Source: JAJYZP01 sp049964535
GTDB taxonomy: Bacteria; Actinomycetota; Acidimicrobiia; Acidimicrobiales; Acidimicrobiaceae
Length of the DNA: 9,680 bases
Assembly (NCBI GenBank): GCA_049964535.1
Contig: JBMFXG010000099.1
Span: 1 to 9,680 of the forward strand
Direction of reading: 5' to 3'
Below the pieces are notes generated by a model that was given only the letters and a program-made list of their open reading frames with translations, was not told where the DNA came from and made no database searches. Positions 6,447-9,680 of this stretch are shown one piece after another (position 1 is the stretch's first letter; each line of letters starts with the position of its first letter). Both the position numbers and the translations under genes were made by a program.

Positions 6447-7853
6447 GTGGGTACTCGAGTAGAGGTGATCGTCGCTGCAGAGGATGAGGCGCCGTCCTTT
6501 GTTCTTGTGAGTGGACCTGGTGAGGACCGTGAGATTGGGGTTTCAAGGGCTCGCATTGAAGACGGAGCGATCGTCTGGGATATAGGAGCTGGCGAGCTAT
6601 CCGCTTTGACGAACGAGAAGCTTCGCCGAATTGGTTCTGGGCTGATACGAAGAAGTGACGTGAGTGGTAGTGTTCGGCTTGACGTGAGTTCGATCACTGG
6701 GTACGGAGTCGAGAAGCTTGCGCAAGCACTGACTGAGGGTCTGCTTCTTGGAGGATATCGATTCGATCGTTATCGAACCTCTTCGAGCCTGCCACAGTCC
6801 TCGGCGAGGGCGAGGGTTACCGTTGCTCTGGTTGGCTCGCCACAAGACCGGGAAGCATTGCAAGCTGGCATAGACCGAGCGGTGACTCTCTGCGACTCGG
6901 TTATGGTCGTTCGTGATCTCGTGAATGAACCGCCTTCGGTGATGACTCCTCGACGCTTTGTTGAGATGGCGGAGGAGATAGCAAGCTCCCAGCAGCTCGA
7001 GGTTCGAGTCTGGGATGAGAACGATGCCGCAAGAGAGGGGCTTGGTGGCCTTTTGGGGGTGGCGAGAGGATCCAACGAGCCCCCCAGAATGCTTCGTCTG
7101 CACTACGTTCCGAGAGATGGAGGCCAAGGTCCGAAGATTGGACTGGTGGGCAAGGGTATCACTTTTGACTCCGGTGGCCTCTCCTTGAAGTCGGGTACGG
7201 GCATGATGGCTATGAAGGGTGATATGGCAGGTGCCGCGATTGTTCTCGGTACTATGGCGGCGCTGAGCAAGCTGGGGGTACGTGCTGAGGTCTATGGGTA
7301 CATGGCCCTGACGGAGAATCTTCCCTCTGGTTCTGCGCAGAAGCCTGGGGATGTGCTCACCGCTCGTAACGGGAAGACGATCGAGGTCTTGAATACAGAT
7401 GCTGAAGGGCGACTCGTCTTAGCTGATGCACTTTCGCTCGCCGTTGAAGACGGTTGTGACCAGATCGTCGATATCGCAACGTTGACAGGGGCGAAGGTCG
7501 TGGCGCTCGGGAGCGAGATCGGGGCGATTATGGGCACGAGCGACGAACTTATGAGAGAGCTTCGTCAGATCGGTGATGAGACCGGTGAAGAGTTCTGGCC
7601 ACTCCCGCTACCAGACCGGTACAAGAAACATATTGCTTCTGATATTGCAGATATGAAGAATGTTGGTAAGGCCGGTGAGGCCGGCGCGATCGCAGCAGGT
7701 CTGCTTCTTCGCGAGTTCGTCGGGGCCGCAAGTTGGGCGCATCTTGATGTGGCCGGCAGCGAGCTTACAGACTCTGTTGATGGTTACTCCGGACCAGGTG
7801 CTACCGGTTTTGGGGTGCGAACGCTTGCCACCTGGCTGGCAACGAGGAGTTAG
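6447..7853 (+). CDS. pepA: Leucyl aminopeptidase, M17 family (PepA)
   Basis: This cytosolic dinuclear-metal aminopeptidase, usually hexameric, removes N-terminal residues from peptides during protein turnover. It has 468 residues against about 500 in E. coli PepA, the difference lying mainly in the variable N-terminal domain (about 1-150). In the catalytic domain the metal ligands are K236 and D241 (VGKGITFDSGG), D259 (MKGDMAG), and D318 and E320 in the family signature NTDAEGRL at 316-323. The catalytic pair is K248 and R322. The C-terminal motif GATGFGVRTL (451-460) is also typical. The GTG start is supported by the AAAGGGG Shine-Dalgarno. It is the second gene after the adenosyltransferase with a 3-nt gap. 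That pairing has no obvious metabolic logic and may be just shared transcription. A very strong hairpin follows its stop codon. Confidence 0.97.
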   Translation: MGTRVEVIVAAEDEAPSFVLVSGPGEDREIGVSRARIEDGAIVWDIGAGELSALTNEKLRRIGSGLIRRSDVSGSVRLDVSSITGYGVEKLAQALTEGLLLGGYRFDRYRTSSSLPQSSARARVTVALVGSPQDREALQAGIDRAVTLCDSVMVVRDLVNEPPSVMTPRRFVEMAEEIASSQQLEVRVWDENDAAREGLGGLLGVARGSNEPPRMLRLHYVPRDGGQGPKIGLVGKGITFDSGGLSLKSGTGMMAMKGDMAGAAIVLGTMAALSKLGVRAEVYGYMALTENLPSGSAQKPGDVLTARNGKTIEVLNTDAEGRLVLADALSLAVEDGCDQIVDIATLTGAKVVALGSEIGAIMGTSDELMRELRQIGDETGEEFWPLPLPDRYKKHIASDIADMKNVGKAGEAGAIAAGLLLREFVGAASWAHLDVAGSELTDSVDGYSGPGATGFGVRTLATWLATRS

Positions 7854-7857
7854 TAAG

Positions 7858-7921
7858 AACGTGACCCCCATCGATCACGCACATCAAAGAGTGCGTGATC
7901 GATGGGGGGATCGGTTACGTT
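7858..7921. terminator. Strong hairpin between convergent pepA and the hypothetical gene
   Basis: A perfect 18-bp inverted repeat pairs 7865-7882 (starting CCCCCATCGATC) with 7891-7908 (ending GATCGATGGGGG) around the 8-nt loop ATCAAAGA. An outer stem AACGTGAC (7858-7865) with GTTACGTT (7914-7921) adds pairs across a short bulge and reaches into the last codons and TAA stop of the minus-strand gene. Both outward flanks are only mildly T-rich. It is well placed to act as a terminator in both directions. Confidence 0.8.
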
Positions 7922-8589
7922 GTTGTATTGCGGCGATCTAGCCAGGTCGTGACATCGTCGATGAGCTCGTCCGTGAAGTGCCAAGACCTTAGGCGCGTCG
8001 CTATGTTTGAGAGGTCCTCACCCAAGTTAAAGAGCGAGAGCCCCATTTGACGAGCTCGCTTTCGTTGACTCAGTAGCGCTTGTTCGATCTTCGAGTGACA
8101 CTGCGTCCGGTGTGTTGCTTGGAGCGAAGCTGGTAGCCGGTCTAGCTGTCGTTGTGTCAGTGGACCGAGGTGACTACGGACCTCGAGGCTCGTTGAACCA
8201 CCGGGTCGAGCGACATCGAAGTGAATGCATCGTGTGATCGTCTTGGCAAGCAGCGATCGCCCGCCGATGACACTTCCGAGGCCGAGAGAGCGACCGAATT
8301 CATCGCTAGCGACTACCACCGAGCGCTGTCCGGTGTGACGTAGGAGGTTGGACGTCCGGCGGAGTAGCCAGATGGACGACGGACCGAGGATTGGCAGCCA
8401 AAAGTATTCGACATACTCTGAATCCACTGGATAGCCGAGCTGCTCGAGAAGTGGGTCGGACCACTTCTCGAGCGTGATCTCTGACTCAAGTTCGGCGCCG
8501 TAGTCAGTAGTCCCCGGTCTTTCCCTAGATGGTTCGGTCGAGGCTACGCGACGATCGCTGAGATGTGGCGTACTCTGGCTGCCAATCAT
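7915..8589 (-). CDS. Conserved hypothetical protein, possible winged-helix-like core
   Basis: I cannot assign a function to this 224-residue protein. It has no signal peptide or membrane segment. Residues 1-35 are polar and probably disordered. The core begins near 41 with EKWSDPLLEQLGYP, followed by an aromatic stretch YVEYFWLPILGPSSIWLLRR (59-78). A helix-rich part (93-125, including DEFGRSLGLG) leads to a strand-like segment, then PLTQRQLDRLPASLQ (143-157). The tail (181-220) is predicted helical. The helix-rich part followed by strand and helix might be a winged helix, but this is an impression only. The FWLPILGPS type of motif resembles an uncharacterised actinobacterial family as I remember it. 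The ATG has an excellent Shine-Dalgarno, AAGGAGG, 5 nt upstream, and an AT-rich promoter. Reality as a gene is well supported; function is unknown. A 13-bp hairpin lies in the coding sequence. Confidence 0.85.
   Translation of the reverse strand: MIGSQSTPHLSDRRVASTEPSRERPGTTDYGAELESEITLEKWSDPLLEQLGYPVDSEYVEYFWLPILGPSSIWLLRRTSNLLRHTGQRSVVVASDEFGRSLGLGSVIGGRSLLAKTITRCIHFDVARPGGSTSLEVRSHLGPLTQRQLDRLPASLQATHRTQCHSKIEQALLSQRKRARQMGLSLFNLGEDLSNIATRLRSWHFTDELIDDVTTWLDRRNTTT
8442..8473. repeat. 13-bp perfect inverted repeat inside the hypothetical gene
   Basis: GCTCGAGAAGTGG (8442-8454) pairs perfectly with CCACTTCTCGAGC (8461-8473) across the 6-nt loop GTCGGA. It lies about 116 nt after the start codon of the minus-strand gene and encodes roughly residues 39-50. 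It would form a stable hairpin in the mRNA. Confidence 0.75.
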
Positions 8590-8594
8590 GGTGC

Positions 8595-8601
8595 CCTCCT
8601 T
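8595..8601 (-). promoter_or_regulatory. Shine-Dalgarno of the hypothetical gene
   Basis: On the minus strand AAGGAGG lies 5 nt before the ATG at 8589. It fixes the start and is the best ribosome-binding site in the window. Four other gene starts here lack one. Confidence 0.85.
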
Positions 8602-8629
8602 GGCTTATTTGACGTCCATGTCGAGATAT

Positions 8630-8658
8630 ACAATAACATGAAATACATTTAAAAGCAA
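8630..8658 (-). promoter_or_regulatory. Sigma-70-like promoter of the hypothetical gene
   Basis: Read on the minus strand, TTGCTT (8658-8653) and TATTGT (8635-8630) are 17 nt apart. The start would be near 8623, giving a leader of about 33 nt that contains the Shine-Dalgarno. The spacer is AT-rich in an otherwise GC-richer region. Each hexamer matches the consensus only partly (TTG; TAT and final T). Confidence 0.5.
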
Positions 8659-8706
8659 GCAAATAGAGTCACTGGTGGATGACCTGAGAGAACGGTGGCT
8701 TGATCA

Positions 8707-8713
8707 CTAGTCT
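8707..8713 (+). promoter_or_regulatory. CTAGTCT box, probable -10 of a leaderless nitroreductase transcript
   Basis: TAGTCT (8708-8713) lies exactly 6 nt before the GTG at 8720, the spacing expected between a -10 hexamer and +1. This suggests a transcript that starts on the initiation codon. No Shine-Dalgarno is visible. It differs from the CTAGCCT boxes of the other three genes by one base. Confidence 0.5.
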
Positions 8714-8719
8714 GTTGGC

Positions 8720-9331
8720 GTGGAGTTCTCGGAGATTTTACGGCGAAGGCGGATGTTCCGCTCTTTCTCTGATCGTCCAGTCCCAGCAAACGACGTTGAG
8801 AAGATTATTGCCGCAGCGTTCCGAGCGCCGTCTGCTGGATTTAGCCAAGGCGTCGAACTCTTAGTGCTCGCCACGGCCGCTCAGCGCCGTAGATTTTTCG
8901 AGGCGGTGACAACTCCGGGTTGGCTCGAATCGTCGAAGACGCATCGAGGGCTCGACAACGCTCCAGTCGTGATCCTGCCACTCTACGACGAATCGAGATA
9001 TGTCGAGCGGTATGGGGACGCTGACAAGCAGTCCTCTGCCTGGTCCGACGCATCGAAGTGGCCGGCGCCCTATTGGCTCGTGGATTGTTCGTTTTCGACG
9101 ATGCTCCTGCTCGCTCAGGTCGTCGATCTCGGACTTGGCGCCCTATTTTTTGCCATCGATCGTGGAGAAGATCAGCTTCGAGAAGCGTTTGATATTCCGG
9201 AGAGATTGAGATTTCTTGGGGCAGTAGCCATTGGATATCCAGGCTCGAGCGCCAAGGTCGGTTCCGCAGCGCGCCGAGTGCGGCGTCCAAGCTCTGAAGT
9301 CATTCACCGAGAACGGTATGGCCAATCCTGA
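8720..9331 (+). CDS. Nitroreductase-family FMN flavoprotein
   Basis: This 203-residue protein belongs to the FMN-dependent nitroreductase superfamily, whose members reduce nitro groups, quinones or unknown substrates with NAD(P)H, usually as cytosolic dimers. The N-terminal LRRRRMFRSF (7-16) with the following DRPVP (18-22) is the usual phosphate-binding arginine region for FMN. RAPSAGFSQG (35-44) is the flavin-contacting loop. APVVILPLY (81-89), GLGALFF (138-144) and GAVAIGYP (167-174) are further family segments. The start must be GTG at 8720: an in-frame TAG stands four codons upstream and no other start codon lies between. The cobalamin genes nearby prompted a comparison with BluB (dimethylbenzimidazole synthase). 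The loop here reads FSQG where I would expect MQPW, so I do not call it BluB. The substrate is unknown. It is divergent from the hypothetical gene. Confidence 0.88.
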   Translation: MEFSEILRRRRMFRSFSDRPVPANDVEKIIAAAFRAPSAGFSQGVELLVLATAAQRRRFFEAVTTPGWLESSKTHRGLDNAPVVILPLYDESRYVERYGDADKQSSAWSDASKWPAPYWLVDCSFSTMLLLAQVVDLGLGALFFAIDRGEDQLREAFDIPERLRFLGAVAIGYPGSSAKVGSAARRVRRPSSEVIHRERYGQS

Positions 9332-9680
9332 GTGCATCTTCGTTTCGGTGGGCTCGTGAGGTGCGGTGATCCAGCCTGTGTTGATAGACCACGAGGGCTG
9401 TGCACAAGAGGGATCGGCTTTGGTCCAAAACGGCGGTGGATGAGAGGGTAGTCAAGGATTTCGTTTCGGCGAGCTTGGCTCGGAATCGTTCGGAGAGTCT
9501 CCGGTCTCGGTAAGCAAGCTTGGTGCGGTTGACCGTGTGCAGGTGGCTTGAGGGTCCGGGGTGAGCTGTGTGTCGGCGCTTGCTTCTGGGCAAGAGGACG
9601 TCGACCGAGGTCATAAAGAGCGTCCATCGATGAGAGGTGACTTTTGATGCGACACAGGGGCAGGGGTTTGGTTGTGAGGC
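9300..9680 (-). other. Uncertain open reading frame running off the right edge
   Basis: Beyond the nitroreductase stop about 350 bases hold no gene I recognise. One minus-strand frame is open from the window edge to a stop at 9300-9302, about 126 codons. It favours G or C in third positions and gives a basic protein containing YRDRRLSERFRAKLAE followed by a hydrophobic LLCTALVVYQ. This loosely recalls the C-terminal part of some DDE transposases, but I cannot name a family. The ATG at 9614 has no Shine-Dalgarno, and the frame overlaps the end of the convergent nitroreductase gene by 32 bases. It may be the 3' end of a gene or remnant entering from the right, or chance. Another minus-strand frame here (9304-9627) looks less coding-like. 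I see no tRNA signature. Confidence 0.25.

Noticed and set aside
8720..9331. Nitroreductase-like gene as BluB, completing a cobalamin cluster
   Set aside because: The flavin loop reads GFSQG rather than the QPW-containing form I expect for BluB, and no other corrinoid-ring or lower-ligand genes are present.
9338..9480. Approximate repeat of a TCGTTTCGGYGRGCT-like segment downstream of the nitroreductase gene
   Set aside because: There are only two imperfect copies about 120 bases apart, with no flanking structure; too weak to call a repeat.

Overview
The window comes from a bacterial chromosome, most likely an actinobacterium of the Acidimicrobiia type. This rests on moderate GC content, four GTG starts among six visible gene starts, a MetH and a nitroreductase of actinobacterial flavour, and a hypothetical protein that resembles a family I associate with actinobacteria. 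The class is an inference; there is no rRNA or other marker here to fix it. Most of the sequence is ordinary housekeeping metabolism. I see no CRISPR array, no tRNA or rRNA gene, no phage module, no recognisable insertion sequence and no defence operon.

Layout from left to right. The 3' part of lipA (lipoyl synthase, + strand) enters from the left edge with its true start outside the window. After about 230 bases without a convincing gene comes an M24 Xaa-Pro-type peptidase (+). It converges on a full-length cobalamin-dependent methionine synthase, metH (-), and two hairpins occupy the short junction. Only 55 bases separate metH from a divergent pair that looks like an operon: a PduO-type cob(I)alamin adenosyltransferase and leucyl aminopeptidase pepA (+). 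pepA converges on an uncharacterised 224-residue protein (-), with a perfect 18-bp hairpin between them. That gene is divergent from a nitroreductase-family flavoprotein (+). The last 350 bases hold no gene I can name, although a basic reading frame stays open on the minus strand to the right edge.

The clearest functional link is around metH. Methionine synthase uses methylcobalamin and its neighbour adenosylates cob(I)alamin, so two enzymes competing for the reduced corrinoid are divergently transcribed from a 55-base gap.

The main pattern found by reading is regulatory. Four genes at probable transcript starts (M24 peptidase, metH, adenosyltransferase, nitroreductase) have no usable Shine-Dalgarno. 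Each instead has a CTAGCCT or CTAGTCT box 6 to 9 nt before its start codon, which fits leaderless transcripts with a TAnnnT -10 element. The two genes without such a box, pepA and the hypothetical gene, have proper Shine-Dalgarno sequences. The hypothetical gene also has an AT-rich promoter and an internal 13-bp perfect hairpin, and is the least explained object here. I found no convincing new multi-gene system.
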